Source: Pseudoblastomonas marina
Lineage (GTDB): Bacteria; Pseudomonadota; Alphaproteobacteria; Sphingomonadales; Sphingomonadaceae
Length of the DNA: 64,000 nt
Direction: 5' to 3'
Assembly (NCBI RefSeq): GCF_014641655.1
Contig: NZ_BMID01000001.1
Location: 2,508,427 to 2,572,426, forward strand
Shown piece by piece: positions 6,886 to 16,604 of this stretch. Under the pieces are notes generated by a model, which was not told where the DNA came from, ran no database searches, and saw nothing but the letters and a program-made list of their open reading frames with translations. Every line of letters starts with the position of its first letter. Within the stretch, counting starts at the first letter, position 1. A program made the position numbers and the translations under genes.

Positions 6886-8715
6886 TCAGCTTCGATAGAG
6901 CCCGGCCAGCCGGTCGCCGTAGCGCTCTTTCAGCTTGTGCCGGCGGATCTTGAGACTGGGGGTCATCTCCTCGTTTTCGATCGAGAAGGGCTCGTCGGCG
7001 AAGGCGTATTTGCGGACCTTTTCGACCACCGAGAGATCCTTGTTCACGCGGTCGATCGCGGTGCGGATCGCGCGCTGGAATTCGGGCAGGTTCGGCAGTT
7101 CGGAGCAGTCGAACTTCTTGCCCTGCGCCTTGCACCAGTCCGCCATCCATTCCGCGTCGGGCACGATCAGCGCGACGAGGTGCGGCTTGCGGTCCCCGAA
7201 CACCATTGCCTGCGCGATTTCGGGCTGCAACGTCAGCATGCCCTCGATCCGCTGGGGTGCCACGTTGTCGCCCTTGTCGTTGACGATCATGTCCTTCTTG
7301 CGATCGGTGATCTTGATCCGGCCGCGCTCGTCGAGGTGACCGATATCGCCCGTATGGAGCCACGGCCCGCCCTCGGGATCGGCGGGATCGACCTTGAGCG
7401 TGCGCGCGGTTTCGGCTTCGTTGCGCCAATAACCCTGCATCACGAGCTCGCCGCGCACGAGGATCTCGCCGTCCTCGGCGATCCGGCACTCAACGCCCTT
7501 CATCGGCGGGCCGACCGTGTCCATCTTCAACCCGACGCTGGGGCGATTGCAGCTGATCACCGGGCCGGCCTCGGTCTGGCCGTAGCCCTGCAGCATGGTC
7601 AGGCCCATCGCATCGAAGAACACGCCGATTTCGGGATTGAGCGGCGCCCCGCCCGAAACCATCGCCTTCATCCGTCCGCCGAAGCGCTGGCGGATCTTGG
7701 GCCGGAGCGTCTTCTCGAGGATCAGGTCCATCGGCTTGTCGAGGAGGCTCTCACGCCCTTGCGCCTTTTTCTCACCGATCGACAGCGCGCGGTCCATCAG
7801 CAGATTGGGGAGGCGCCCCTGCTTCTCGATCTGCTTCATGATCCGCGTGCGCAGCACTTCGAACAGGCGCGGAACGACGACCATGATGGTGGGACGCACC
7901 TCTTCTATATTCGAGGCGAGTTTCTCGAGCCCTTCGGCGTAGTAGATCTGCGCACCCATCCCGATCGGGAGGAACTGGCCGCCGGTGTGTTCGTAGGCGT
8001 GGCTCAGCGGCAGGAAAGAGAGGAACACTTCGTCCTCCCAGCCGAAATCGTGCGCGAGGATTTCCGCGGCGCCGGCCACGTTCATCAGGATCATGCCGTG
8101 ATGCTGGAGCACGCCGCGCGGTGCGCCGCCGGTGCCCGAGGTGTAGATGATGCAGGCGGTATCGCCGCGCTTGATGCCCGCGATCCGCGCGTCGACGGCT
8201 TCGCGCGCGGCTGCGACGTCGCCGCTCGCGACGTCGTCCCACGCGTGGCAATCGGTCTCGATTCCCAATTGCGGCATGCGGAAAGTGTCGATCGTGATGA
8301 CGTGACCGACCCGGTCAGTGTTGAGCACGGCGGGCAACAGCGCCTTGCCGAGCTTCTCGTTCGAAACGATGACCGCGCGGGCGTCCGAATCCTCGATGAT
8401 ATGCGTGTGGTCGCGCTCGGTATTGGTGACGTAGGCGGGCACGGTGATGCAGCCCGCGGCCATGATCGCGAGGTCCGCGATGCACCATTTCGGGCGGTTT
8501 TCCGAAACGAGGATGACGCGATCGCCTTCCTTGAGGCCGAGTTTGCGCAGGCCTTCGGCCAGCAGGCAGACTTGCCGCGCCGCCTCGGCCCAGCTGATCG
8601 GTTGCCATTCGCCCTCGTGCTTGGCCCACAGGAACGGCGTTTCGCCGCGCGCATCGGCGCGTTTCAGGAATAGCTCTACGAGGTTCTGCGCCTCGTCGAA
8701 ATCGGACAGCTGCAC
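6886..8715 (-). CDS. AMP-forming long-chain acyl-CoA synthetase
   Basis: This 609-residue adenylate-forming enzyme activates fatty acids to acyl-CoA. It shows the P-loop-like motif YTSGTGGAPRG, FLSFLPLSHAYEHT, the SGGAPL and GYGQTEAGP motifs, and WLHTGDIG...ITDRKKDM, which covers the hinge. The C-terminal lysine region TPSLKIRRHKLKERY resembles FadD15-type synthetases, a subgroup acting on long-chain acids. The GTG start at 8715 gives MQLSDFDEAQN; no closer ATG precedes the conserved region. It is transcribed convergent to the hypothetical gene at 6259. Substrate length is inferred. Confidence 0.9.
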   Translation of the reverse strand: MQLSDFDEAQNLVELFLKRADARGETPFLWAKHEGEWQPISWAEAARQVCLLAEGLRKLGLKEGDRVILVSENRPKWCIADLAIMAAGCITVPAYVTNTERDHTHIIEDSDARAVIVSNEKLGKALLPAVLNTDRVGHVITIDTFRMPQLGIETDCHAWDDVASGDVAAAREAVDARIAGIKRGDTACIIYTSGTGGAPRGVLQHHGMILMNVAGAAEILAHDFGWEDEVFLSFLPLSHAYEHTGGQFLPIGMGAQIYYAEGLEKLASNIEEVRPTIMVVVPRLFEVLRTRIMKQIEKQGRLPNLLMDRALSIGEKKAQGRESLLDKPMDLILEKTLRPKIRQRFGGRMKAMVSGGAPLNPEIGVFFDAMGLTMLQGYGQTEAGPVISCNRPSVGLKMDTVGPPMKGVECRIAEDGEILVRGELVMQGYWRNEAETARTLKVDPADPEGGPWLHTGDIGHLDERGRIKITDRKKDMIVNDKGDNVAPQRIEGMLTLQPEIAQAMVFGDRKPHLVALIVPDAEWMADWCKAQGKKFDCSELPNLPEFQRAIRTAIDRVNKDLSVVEKVRKYAFADEPFSIENEEMTPSLKIRRHKLKERYGDRLAGLYRS

Positions 8716-8811
8716 CGGGGAGGAACTCCTCGCTGTTTGTGTTTTTTGCGTCGCCCGTCGGGCGCTTAGCCAAGGAGGGTGGGGATAGTCGCTCGTTCGA
8801 CCAGCGGCAAG

Positions 8812-10521
8812 TCAGGCCCCCTTTTGGGACGGATCGAGAATCCCGTCGAGCCGGGGATCATGGCGCCCGCGCCAGCCGTCGGGCGTGCGGATCGCACCGA
8901 CCGCGCGGAAGGGCGGCGAGGCGGGGCGGACGTTCTGATGGCCGAGCGCCTCGAGCGCGCCGATCTGCGCCTCGAGCCAGCTGCCCTGCTCGACTACCAC
9001 CGTCCGGCCGAAATCCATTGCCAGCGGCAGGGCGAGTGCATCGTCCAGCGACATCCCGAAATCGATCACGCCGATGATCGATCGCGCCACCTGGACCGGA
9101 ATGGTCGATCCACCTGCCGCGCCGATCATCAGGAACGGGCGTCCCGCGGGGTCCCACACCAGCGTCGGTGCCATCGAGCTGCGCGGGCGCTTGCCGCCCT
9201 CGACCCGGTTGGCGACGGGCACGCCGTCCTTGGCGGGCGAGAAGCTGAAATCGGTCAGCTCGTTGTTGAGATAGTAGCCGCCGAACTGGAGGCCCGATCC
9301 GAAGCCGCCCTCGATCGTCGAGGTGTAGCTGATCATGGTGCCGGCGCTGTCGGTGACGACGAAATGGGTGGTGCCATTCTCGATCGGCTCGTCGCCGTCC
9401 GCGCGTGCTTGGGGAGCGCCCTCGGGCACACCCGCCTCGTAGCTCTGCGCGCGTTCCGGATCGATCAGCGCCGATCGGCGCGCGAGATAATCGGGCGCGA
9501 CCAGCCCTTCGACCGGCACCGACACGAAATCGCTGTCGCCGGTGTACAGTTCGCGATCGGCATAGGCGAGCTTCTGGGATTCGAGGAACAGGTGCCAGAA
9601 TTGCGGATTGCGCGGCCCGAGCGCGGCGAGGTCGAACCGTTCGAGCTGACCGAGCATGGCAAGTACCGCGATCCCGCCCGAGGACGGCGGGCCCATCCCG
9701 CAAATGCGATAGCTGCGATAGATCCCGCAGACGGGCGCGCGCTCGCGGGCCCGGTAGGAGGAAACGTCGCTGGGGGTCATCCCGGCGGCGAGAGGGGTGG
9801 CTGCGGCCACGGTCGCGGCCAGTTCCGCCGCCGGTTCCGCGCCATACATCGCCTCGGGGCCCTGCGCGGCGATCGCGCGCAGGCTGGCGGCGAGTTCGGG
9901 GCGGAGGATGCGCGTGCCGACCGGCCTGGGGTCGCCCGCCTCGGTGTAAAAGGTCGCGCGCATCAGCGGGTCGGCCCCGGCACGGTCGATATTGCCCTCG
10001 AGCGAGCCGTTGAGCCGCGGGTTCATCACGAACCCCTCGTCCGCCAGTCGGATTGCGGGCGCGAACAGCGCCGCCCACGGCAGCTTGCCGTATTTGTCGT
10101 GCGCCAGCTTGGCGAGTGCGACATTTCCCGGCACGCCCACGCTGAGGCCGGTCAGCACGACGTCGCGATAGCTCTTGGCCTTGCCCTCGGTGTCGAGGAA
10201 CCAGTCGGCGCCCGCCGCGGCGGGCGCGGTCTCGCGCCCGTCGAAACTCTCGACCGAACCGTCGGGCAGGCCGCGCAGCATGAAGCCGCCGCCACCGATC
10301 CCCGAGCTCTGCGGTTCGACCACGGTGAGCGCGAGCATGGTCGCGATCGCCGCATCGGTCGCGCTGCCACCCTGTCGCAGCATTTCCATCCCCGCTTCGG
10401 CGGCGCGCGGATCGGCCGAGGCGACGGTGCCTACATCGGTGGGAGGCGCAGTTTCGGCGGGGACCGTCGCGCAGGAAACGAGCGCGAGCGGGGCGATGCT
10501 GACGAAGAGGCGTTTTGACAT
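8812..10521 (-). CDS. ggt: gamma-glutamyltransferase, probable lipoprotein
   Basis: The 569-residue precursor is an Ntn-hydrolase that self-cleaves before a catalytic threonine; here the site is NGTTHFVVTD with the expected TT pair. Other family blocks are GGSATDAAIA, EPQSSGIGGGGFML, FDGRETAP and RPRSSMAPT. It cleaves gamma-glutamyl bonds such as that of glutathione in the periplasm. The N-terminus MSKRLFVSIAPLALVSC has a plausible lipobox, so the protein is probably membrane-anchored. The ATG at 10521 was preferred because it begins the signal sequence. It lies 10 bases after pyrD. Confidence 0.92.
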   Translation of the reverse strand: MSKRLFVSIAPLALVSCATVPAETAPPTDVGTVASADPRAAEAGMEMLRQGGSATDAAIATMLALTVVEPQSSGIGGGGFMLRGLPDGSVESFDGRETAPAAAGADWFLDTEGKAKSYRDVVLTGLSVGVPGNVALAKLAHDKYGKLPWAALFAPAIRLADEGFVMNPRLNGSLEGNIDRAGADPLMRATFYTEAGDPRPVGTRILRPELAASLRAIAAQGPEAMYGAEPAAELAATVAAATPLAAGMTPSDVSSYRARERAPVCGIYRSYRICGMGPPSSGGIAVLAMLGQLERFDLAALGPRNPQFWHLFLESQKLAYADRELYTGDSDFVSVPVEGLVAPDYLARRSALIDPERAQSYEAGVPEGAPQARADGDEPIENGTTHFVVTDSAGTMISYTSTIEGGFGSGLQFGGYYLNNELTDFSFSPAKDGVPVANRVEGGKRPRSSMAPTLVWDPAGRPFLMIGAAGGSTIPVQVARSIIGVIDFGMSLDDALALPLAMDFGRTVVVEQGSWLEAQIGALEALGHQNVRPASPPFRAVGAIRTPDGWRGRHDPRLDGILDPSQKGA

Positions 10522-10531
10522 GCGCGCGGTG

Positions 10532-11560
10532 CTATTCGGTTCCGACCGCCTCGGCAATCGAAGAGAAGCCGTCGCGTTTCATCAGGCGTTCGAGCCCGGC
10601 GACGATCCGCGCTGCGAGCCCCGGTCCTTCATAGACCATCGCACTGTAAAGCTGGACGAGGCTCGCCCCTGCGCGGATGCGCGCCCAAGCATCCTCGGCA
10701 CTACCGATGCCGCCGACCCCGACGAGCGGCACTGCGCCGCCGGTCGCCTTGCGGAAATCGCGAACTCGCTGCTGGGCGAGATCGCGCAGAGGAGCGCCCG
10801 ACAGACCCCCGGCCTCTCCCGCCGCGCGCGATGTGAGGTTCGGGCGTTCGACAGTGGTGTTCGAAACGATCAGCGCGCCCAGCCGCTTGGCAATTGCCAG
10901 CCGCGCGATATCGTCGATATCGGCTGGTAGCAGGTCGGGCGCGACCTTGAGGAACACCGGCGGCGCGTTTTCACCGGCAGCCTCTTTCACCCCGTCGATC
11001 AGCGCGCCCAATGCCTGCGGGTCCTGCAATGCGCGCAGGCCGGGGGTGTTGGGGCTGGAGACGTTGATCGCGAGATAGGAGGCATAGGGCGCGACCGCGC
11101 GCGCCATCACCGCGTAATCGGCGATGCGGTCGTCCGAATCCTTGTTCGCGCCGATATTGATGCCGACGATGCCGGGCCTGCCGTGGCGCTTCTCGAGCCG
11201 TGGCAGCGCCGCCGGCAGCCCGCCATTGTTGAACCCCATGCGGTTGATAACCGCACGGTCCTTCTCGAGCCGGAACAGGCGCGGCTTGGGATTGCCCGCC
11301 TGCGGGCGCGGGGTCAGCGAGCCGATCTCGGTGAAGCCGAAGCCGAGGCCGAGGACGGCGTCGGGCACCTCTCCATCCTTGTCGAACCCGGCCGCCATGC
11401 CGAGCGGATTGGGAAAGTGCAGCCCGGCGACATCCACGGCCAGATTTCCGGCTGCCTGCGGGCCGCGCAGCGGCGAAAGCTTGAGCGTCTCGATCGTCAG
11501 CCGGTGCGCGCGCTCGGCGTCGAGCGTGAAGATGCCGGGGCGGAGCAGTTTGTAGATCAC
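10532..11560 (-). CDS. pyrD: dihydroorotate dehydrogenase (quinone), class 2
   Basis: This 342-residue FMN enzyme oxidises dihydroorotate to orotate in pyrimidine synthesis, passing electrons to membrane quinone. Class 2 features are the short N-terminal membrane-association segment (MIYKLLRPGIFTLDAERAHRL), NPLGMAAGFDKDG, INRMGFNN, the catalytic-serine region AINVSSPNTPGLR, and GGLSGAPL and GVGGIGSAEDA for FMN phosphate. It starts with GTG at 11560. It is transcribed divergently from the DUF885 gene, with 93 bases between the starts for promoters. Confidence 0.95.
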   Translation of the reverse strand: MIYKLLRPGIFTLDAERAHRLTIETLKLSPLRGPQAAGNLAVDVAGLHFPNPLGMAAGFDKDGEVPDAVLGLGFGFTEIGSLTPRPQAGNPKPRLFRLEKDRAVINRMGFNNGGLPAALPRLEKRHGRPGIVGINIGANKDSDDRIADYAVMARAVAPYASYLAINVSSPNTPGLRALQDPQALGALIDGVKEAAGENAPPVFLKVAPDLLPADIDDIARLAIAKRLGALIVSNTTVERPNLTSRAAGEAGGLSGAPLRDLAQQRVRDFRKATGGAVPLVGVGGIGSAEDAWARIRAGASLVQLYSAMVYEGPGLAARIVAGLERLMKRDGFSSIAEAVGTE

Positions 11561-11653
11561 GCAGACGGCCTAGTCCGCCCTCGGCTTCCTGTCGATGCGG
11601 TTGCCAAGCGCTGCGCACAGCCGCATGGAGACCGCAACCCAAGGGAGAGAACC

Positions 11654-13489
11654 ATGACCAAGAAGATCCTTCTCGCCGCCACCGCGCCCTTCGCATTGGG
11701 CGCCTGCACCACGATCCCGGCCGACGATATCGATCGCACTGCGGATACCATCGCCGACGCCGTGGTCGATGCGATCGACGGCGACGAGGACGAGCAGAGC
11801 GAGGAACTCGCCGCGTTCTTCGAGGCCTATGACGAAGCGCAGCTCGAAATGTCGCCGATCTCGAAATCCTATCGCGGCATCATCGACGAGGATTACGGCA
11901 AGTGGGACGATGTGTCCGATGCCGCCGAGATCCGGGCCGAACGCCTGCAGCAGGATTACGCCGCGCGGCTGGCGCGCGAGTTCGACCTTACCGATCTCGA
12001 AGGGCAGGATGCGCTCAGCTATCGCCTGTTCCTCGCCCAGGCGGCGCGCTCGGCCTCGCTGTTCCCGTTCCGTGACAACGGCTACATCTTCAACCAGATG
12101 TTCGGCGCGCAGTCGCAGGGTCCGGCCTTCCTGATCAATATCCACCGGGTCGCGAACCGCGACCATGCCGAGGCCTATGTCAGCCGCATCGCGGAAATGG
12201 GCGACGCACTCGATACGTTGACCGCCGAATCGCGCGAGCGCGCGGCCAATGGCGTCATGCCGCCCAAATTCGTCTACGCCTACGTCATCAGCGATATCGA
12301 AAACCTGCTCGGGGCGGGCGACGACAACGCGATTCTCGAGGATTTCGCGGGCAAGGTCGACGCGCTCGAAATCTCCGCTGCAGACAAGGCCGAACTGAAG
12401 GCTCAGGCGCTTGCGGCTTGGCACAGCGAAGCGCACCCCGCCTATGAGCGCGTCCTCGCCGAAATGGAGCGCCAGCAGGCGATCGCGGGCACCGATGACG
12501 GTATCTGGCGGTTCGATGACGGCGCAGCCTATTACGATGCGCTGCTTGCCAGCTACACCACCACCAACCTCACCGCCGACCAGATCCACAATATCGGCCT
12601 GCGCGAAGTGGCCCGCATCCACGGCGAGATGCGCGACATCATGGACCAGGTCGGGTTCGAGGGCAGCCTCCAGGACTTCTTCGAATACACCCGTACCGAC
12701 GACCGCTTTTTCTACGACACGCGCGAGGAATACCTGGCCGATGCGCGCGCCGCGGTCGATCGGCTGACCGAGAAGCTGCCCGAATATTTCGGCACGCTTC
12801 CCGAAGCCCCGTTCGTCATCAAGCCGGTCGAGGCGTTTCGCGAGAAGAGCGCGGGCAAGGCGTTCTACCAACGCCCGGCGCCCGACGGTTCGCGCCCCGG
12901 AACCTATTACGTGAACCTCTACAATCTGAAGGACATGAGCAAGAACGAGCTCGAGGCGCTCGCCTATCACGAGGCGATCCCCGGGCATCACCTCCAGCTC
13001 GCAATCCAGACCGAGCTCGAGGGCCTGCCCGCCTTCCGCCAGTTCGGCGGCGTGACCGCCTATTCGGAAGGCTGGGGCCTCTATTCGGAGGAACTGGGCA
13101 AGGACATGGGCTTCTACACCGACCCCTATTCGGACTTCGGTCGGCTGGGGATGGAACTGTGGAGAGCCTGTCGACTGGTGGTGGATACCGGCATCCACTC
13201 GAAGCGCTGGAGCCGCGAACGGGCGATCCAGTACCTCAAGGACAACACCCCCAATCCCGACGGCGACATTCGCAAGGCGATCGAGCGCTATATCGTCATG
13301 CCGGGCCAGGCGACCGCCTACATGATCGGCAAGCTCAAGATCATGGAACTGCGCGAACGTGCCCGCACCGAACTGGGCGCCGACTTCGACATTCGCGGAT
13401 TCCACGACGTCGTGCTGACCAACGGCCCGGTGCCGCTGAGCATCCTCGAGGAGAATGTCGACGCGTGGATTGCGGAGCAGAAGCGCTAG
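11654..13489 (+). CDS. DUF885 family lipoprotein, probable zinc peptidase
   Basis: The 611-residue protein begins [18 protein letters not shown], a lipoprotein signal with its cysteine at residue 18. Near residue 439 it has [10 protein letters not shown], the metal-binding signature of the DUF885 family, whose members resemble zinc carboxypeptidases. Downstream [17 protein letters not shown] adds the expected glutamate-containing block. It is probably anchored in the cell envelope. The ATG at 11654 follows the ribosome-binding site AAGGGAGAG. Substrate is unknown. A dispersed hairpin repeat begins shortly after the stop. Confidence 0.88.
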   Translation: MTKKILLAATAPFALGACTTIPADDIDRTADTIADAVVDAIDGDEDEQSEELAAFFEAYDEAQLEMSPISKSYRGIIDEDYGKWDDVSDAAEIRAERLQQDYAARLAREFDLTDLEGQDALSYRLFLAQAARSASLFPFRDNGYIFNQMFGAQSQGPAFLINIHRVANRDHAEAYVSRIAEMGDALDTLTAESRERAANGVMPPKFVYAYVISDIENLLGAGDDNAILEDFAGKVDALEISAADKAELKAQALAAWHSEAHPAYERVLAEMERQQAIAGTDDGIWRFDDGAAYYDALLASYTTTNLTADQIHNIGLREVARIHGEMRDIMDQVGFEGSLQDFFEYTRTDDRFFYDTREEYLADARAAVDRLTEKLPEYFGTLPEAPFVIKPVEAFREKSAGKAFYQRPAPDGSRPGTYYVNLYNLKDMSKNELEALAYHEAIPGHHLQLAIQTELEGLPAFRQFGGVTAYSEGWGLYSEELGKDMGFYTDPYSDFGRLGMELWRACRLVVDTGIHSKRWSRERAIQYLKDNTPNPDGDIRKAIERYIVMPGQATAYMIGKLKIMELRERARTELGADFDIRGFHDVVLTNGPVPLSILEENVDAWIAEQKR

Positions 13490-13509
13490 AATCGTTTGTT
13501 TTGTCCCTC

Positions 13510-13595
13510 AGGCGCCGGGCGCGAGCCATCCGGCCCGCTTGGCTTCGCGGCATAAGCCGCGGCGTGCGGTCGCACGCGTGCGCGCTACCGCGCAC
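13510..13595. repeat. dispersed intergenic hairpin element, copy 2, with three consecutive perfect hairpins
   Basis: The conserved leader (GCGCCGG at 13512-13518 and the 15-mer GCCCGCTTGGCTTCG at 13533-13547) runs into three abutting hairpins. These are CGCGGC-ATAA-GCCGCG (13546-13561), GCGTGCG-GT-CGCACGC (13562-13577) and GTGCGCG-CTAC-CGCGCAC (13578-13595). It begins about 20 bases after the stop of the DUF885 gene. It could act as an mRNA 3' stabiliser or a protein-binding site; there is no T tract, so it is not a classic terminator. Confidence 0.75.
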
Positions 13596-13797
13596 AAATC
13601 GAGGGCGGATATTGCGGCCTGGCACCAAACGTACACGACCGAGACGGCCGTCCGCAGGGCGACCAGCGCAAGGCAAGGCCGACGGCCGCCCGCAGGTGCC
13701 TCGCAGCGCAGCGGAGGGGTCAGCACCGAGGATGCACGCGCGGATGCGCGGGCGGAGGACTAAACGCTAACGACTCGCAACAGGCGGGTTTTGGTTG
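13596..13797. other. non-coding gap between the hairpin element and the suf regulator
   Basis: I see no convincing gene here. Short open frames exist on both strands but lack ribosome-binding sites and recognisable protein sequence. The stretch is GC-rich with locally repeated words (GGATGC, GCGCGG) around 13731-13756. It may be degraded coding sequence or a continuation of the repeat element. The suf promoter must lie toward its right end. Confidence 0.5.
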
Positions 13798-13822
13798 AAA
13801 TCGGACGGTTTCGCTCCGATTT
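13798..13822 (+). promoter_or_regulatory. perfect 8-bp inverted repeat at the start of the suf operon
   Basis: AAATCGGA (13798-13805) and TCCGATTT (13815-13822) flank a 9-base spacer and end 7 bases before the ATG of the Rrf2 regulator. In DNA this could be an operator. In RNA it forms a hairpin over the region where a ribosome-binding site should lie. It does not match the IscR type 1 consensus as I remember it. Confidence 0.55.
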
Positions 13823-13829
13823 GGGCTGC

Positions 13830-14240
13830 ATGCGCCTCAGCAACCTTGCAGATTACGCCATCGTCACGATGAGCGCCGCGGCCCGCCATTGCGGCGGGGG
13901 GCGGACGTCTGCGGGCGAGCTGGCGGCGGAAACCGGGCTGCCGGTCCCCACGGTGCAGAAGCTCGTGAGCAAGCTTTCGTCCGCGGGATTGCTGCGATCG
14001 ACGCGTGGCGCGGGCGGCGGGTTGCAGCTCGCGCGCCCGGCGGCGGCGATCACGATGGCCGATATCGTCGAGGCGGTCGAAGGCCCGATCGCGCTCACGG
14101 CCTGCGTCGAAGGCGAGGACTGCGCGGTCGACCACACTTGCTCCGTCCGCCCCCACTGGCCGCTGATCAACGAGGCCCTGCGCGGCGCGCTGGCCGATAT
14201 TCCGCTGACGCAACTCGCGCAGCAGAGAGAAATTGCATGA
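13830..14240 (+). CDS. SUF system Fe-S cluster assembly regulator, Rrf2 family
   Basis: The 136-residue winged-helix protein begins [14 protein letters not shown] and has the Rrf2 recognition segment [24 protein letters not shown]. Cysteines C92, C98 and C104, spaced C-x5-C-x5-C, match the positions that hold the [2Fe-2S] cluster in IscR, so it probably senses Fe-S status and controls the operon it heads. This subgroup is known as the SUF system regulator. The ATG at 13830 was chosen over an upstream TTG because it gives the family N-terminus. Its stop overlaps the sufB start (ATGA). Confidence 0.92.
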   Translation: MRLSNLADYAIVTMSAAARHCGGGRTSAGELAAETGLPVPTVQKLVSKLSSAGLLRSTRGAGGGLQLARPAAAITMADIVEAVEGPIALTACVEGEDCAVDHTCSVRPHWPLINEALRGALADIPLTQLAQQREIA

Positions 14241-15733
14241 CCGAAGAAACCCAAGTCCAGGACCGCCCCGAGCAAGACCGGGAAGCGAAGGAAGCCGCCG
14301 CGAAGGCCGCCGAATACGAATTCGGCTGGCATTCGGACATCGATACCGAATTCGCGCCCAAGGGCCTCACCGAGGACACGGTGAAGTACATCTCCGCCAA
14401 GAAGAAAGAGCCCGAATGGATGCTCGAATGGCGGCTCAAGGCGTTCCGCCTGTGGCAGGAGATGGAAGAGCCCAACTGGGCCAAGCTCGGCTATCCTAAG
14501 ATCGATTACCAAGACGCCTATTACTACGCCGAACCGAAGAAGAAGCCCGAGCTCGAATCGCTCGACGAGCTCGATCCGGACATCAAGTCGGTCTACGACA
14601 AGCTCGGCATCCCGCTTGCCGAACAGGAAGTGCTTGCCGGGGTGAAGGGCGCGCGCAAGGTCGCGGTCGATGCGGTATTCGACAGCGTCAGCGTCGCCAC
14701 GACCTTCCGTGAGGAGCTGACCAAGGCCGGCGTGATCTTCATGTCGATCAGCGAGGCGATCCGCGAATATCCCGAGCTGGTGAAGAAGTGGCTCGGCAAG
14801 GTCGTGCCGCAACGCGACAACTACTTCGCCACCTTGAATTGCGCGGTCTTTTCCGACGGCACCTTCGTCTACGTTCCCGAGGGCGTGCGCTGCCCGATGG
14901 AGCTCTCCACCTATTTCCGCATCAATGCCGAGAATACCGGCCAGTTCGAACGCACGCTGATCGTCGCCGAGAAGGGCTCCTACGTGTCCTATCTCGAAGG
15001 CTGTACGGCCCCGATGCGCGACGAGAACCAGCTCCACGCCGCGGTGGTCGAGCTGGTCGCGATGGACGATGCCGAGATCAAGTATTCGACCGTGCAGAAC
15101 TGGTATCCCGGCAATGCCGAGGGCGTCGGCGGGATCTACAATTTCGTCACCAAGCGCGGGCTGTGCCAGGGCGCGCGCAGCAAGATCAGCTGGACGCAGG
15201 TCGAAACCGGCAGCGCGGTGACGTGGAAATATCCCTCCTGCGTGCTCAACGGCGTCGACAGCGTCGGGGAATTCTATTCGGTCGCGGTGACCAACAACCA
15301 CCAGCAGGCCGATACCGGGACCAAGATGATCCACAATGCCAGCGGTACGCGCAGCACGATCATTTCCAAGGGGATCAGCGCGGGCCAGTCGCAGAACACC
15401 TATCGCGGACGCGTGGCGGTGGCGGCCAATGCCGAGAACGTGCGCAACCGCACCGAATGCGATTCGCTGCTGATCGGCGACCGCTGCGGCGCGCACACCG
15501 TGCCCTATATCGAGGTCAAGAACCCCAGCGCCCAGATCGAGCACGAGGCCACCACCAGCAAGATCAGCGACGACCAGTTGTTCTACGCCATGCAGCGCGG
15601 GCTCGACGAGGAGCAGGCGATGGCGCTGATCGTCAACGGCTTCGCGAAGGAGGTGCTGAAGGAACTGCCGATGGAATTCGCGGTCGAGGCGCAGAAGCTG
15701 CTCGCGATCTCGCTGGAAGGGAGCGTAGGATGA
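14237..15733 (+). CDS. sufB: Fe-S cluster assembly scaffold subunit SufB
   Basis: This 498-residue protein is the scaffold subunit of the SufBCD complex, on which new Fe-S clusters are built. Family blocks include the [17 protein letters not shown]-terminus, [42 protein letters not shown] and the C-terminal [22 protein letters not shown] with the conserved cysteines, and [15 protein letters not shown]. It overlaps the regulator gene upstream and the DUF559 gene downstream by 4 bases each. Expression is likely governed by the Rrf2 regulator. Confidence 0.97.
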   Translation: MTEETQVQDRPEQDREAKEAAAKAAEYEFGWHSDIDTEFAPKGLTEDTVKYISAKKKEPEWMLEWRLKAFRLWQEMEEPNWAKLGYPKIDYQDAYYYAEPKKKPELESLDELDPDIKSVYDKLGIPLAEQEVLAGVKGARKVAVDAVFDSVSVATTFREELTKAGVIFMSISEAIREYPELVKKWLGKVVPQRDNYFATLNCAVFSDGTFVYVPEGVRCPMELSTYFRINAENTGQFERTLIVAEKGSYVSYLEGCTAPMRDENQLHAAVVELVAMDDAEIKYSTVQNWYPGNAEGVGGIYNFVTKRGLCQGARSKISWTQVETGSAVTWKYPSCVLNGVDSVGEFYSVAVTNNHQQADTGTKMIHNASGTRSTIISKGISAGQSQNTYRGRVAVAANAENVRNRTECDSLLIGDRCGAHTVPYIEVKNPSAQIEHEATTSKISDDQLFYAMQRGLDEEQAMALIVNGFAKEVLKELPMEFAVEAQKLLAISLEGSVG

Positions 15734-16275
15734 CCGACCGCAAAACGCTCCAGCTCCGCGATCCCTCCGAGCAGTCCGACGACACCCCCGCGATCAAGAA
15801 GAAAGGTCGCGGCTGGGAGATCTCGGAGAAGCGGCTCGATGCGCTGCATGAGCGGGCGCGCGAGATGCGGCGCTTCTCCAGCCCAGCGCACAAGGCGTTG
15901 GCGAAGCGCTTCGCCGAGGCGGACTTGGGGCCGTATACGTTCAAGCGGCACGCGGTGGTCGGCTCGGCGATCGTCGATTTCGCCTGCCACAAGCTCGGCA
16001 TGGCGATCGATATCGACGAGGAAGGCGAGAACGAGACGCTCGCCAAGCGCCGCGACAAGAGCCTCGAAGCGGTCGGCATCCGCGTGATGCGGATCAAGGC
16101 CGAGGACATCCTCGAACGGATCGACGACGTGCTCCCGCGCATCACCGCCTGCATGCGCATGCGCATCGCCGACAAGCGCGAAGCCCGCGCCGCGCACCGG
16201 GCGCAAGGCAAGCGCGACCGCCCGGCACCCGAAAGTCCAACCCAAGCCACCGACGAGAGCGGGGGCGAGCAATGA
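15730..16275 (+). CDS. DUF559 (endonuclease-fold) protein embedded in the suf operon
   Basis: The 181-residue protein has a central DUF559 domain (about residues 35-135): [30 protein letters not shown] is followed by [20 protein letters not shown] and a [13 protein letters not shown]-like strand. This fold is related to very-short-patch-repair and restriction endonucleases, with D and E-x-x/K-type metal ligands; nuclease activity here is unproven. The C-terminus is basic and low-complexity ([15 protein letters not shown]). It overlaps sufB by ATGA and the next gene by 4 bases. A function in Fe-S assembly is suggested only by position. Confidence 0.85.
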   Translation: MTDRKTLQLRDPSEQSDDTPAIKKKGRGWEISEKRLDALHERAREMRRFSSPAHKALAKRFAEADLGPYTFKRHAVVGSAIVDFACHKLGMAIDIDEEGENETLAKRRDKSLEAVGIRVMRIKAEDILERIDDVLPRITACMRMRIADKREARAAHRAQGKRDRPAPESPTQATDESGGEQ

Positions 16276-16604
16276 AACGCCTTATGCTCTTGCTCTCTGC
16301 GGCTCTGGCGGCGAGCGTCGCCGTCCCCGCATCGGCGACCGACAATACGCGCGCAGAAGAGCGGTTGCGGGGTTGCCTCTCGGCCGGTTCGATCAATCAT
16401 CCGCACACCGAGCTGCTCGCCGCCATCGTCGCGGTGCGAGCGCTGTGCGGGGTCGAAATCAAGCGCGTGCGCACCGAACGCGTGACCAGGGCGCGCAAGG
16501 GTCTGGTCGGCAGGCAGGCCGAACGCGCGGAACGCCAGGCGATCCGCAATCTCAACGACGAGATCGCCGTCGCGATCGCCAATTTTACCGGGCTGCGCGG
16601 ATGA
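16272..16604 (+). CDS. small secreted hypothetical protein in the suf operon
   Basis: The 110-residue product has a signal peptide ([22 protein letters not shown]) and a short basic, helical mature domain with two cysteines. These sit in RLRGCLSAGSINHPHTELL and AVRALCGVEIKRV and could form a disulfide. I recognise no family. It overlaps both neighbours by 4 bases, so it is part of the same transcript. A periplasmic protein between cytosolic Fe-S assembly genes is unexpected. Confidence 0.7.
   Translation: MKRLMLLLSAALAASVAVPASATDNTRAEERLRGCLSAGSINHPHTELLAAIVAVRALCGVEIKRVRTERVTRARKGLVGRQAERAERQAIRNLNDEIAVAIANFTGLRG

Noticed and set aside
11570-13405. A long minus-strand open frame opposite the DUF885 gene
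   Set aside because: The plus-strand protein has a signal peptide and a zinc motif; the antisense frame lacks any recognisable family and a ribosome-binding site.
13508-13763. Short open frames between the DUF885 gene and the suf regulator
   Set aside because: They overlap a hairpin-rich repeat, lack ribosome-binding sites, and look like low-complexity translation of GC-rich DNA.
15730-16275. DUF559 gene as part of a restriction-modification or mobile element
   Set aside because: No methyltransferase or recombination gene is near and the gene is locked in the suf operon by start/stop overlaps.
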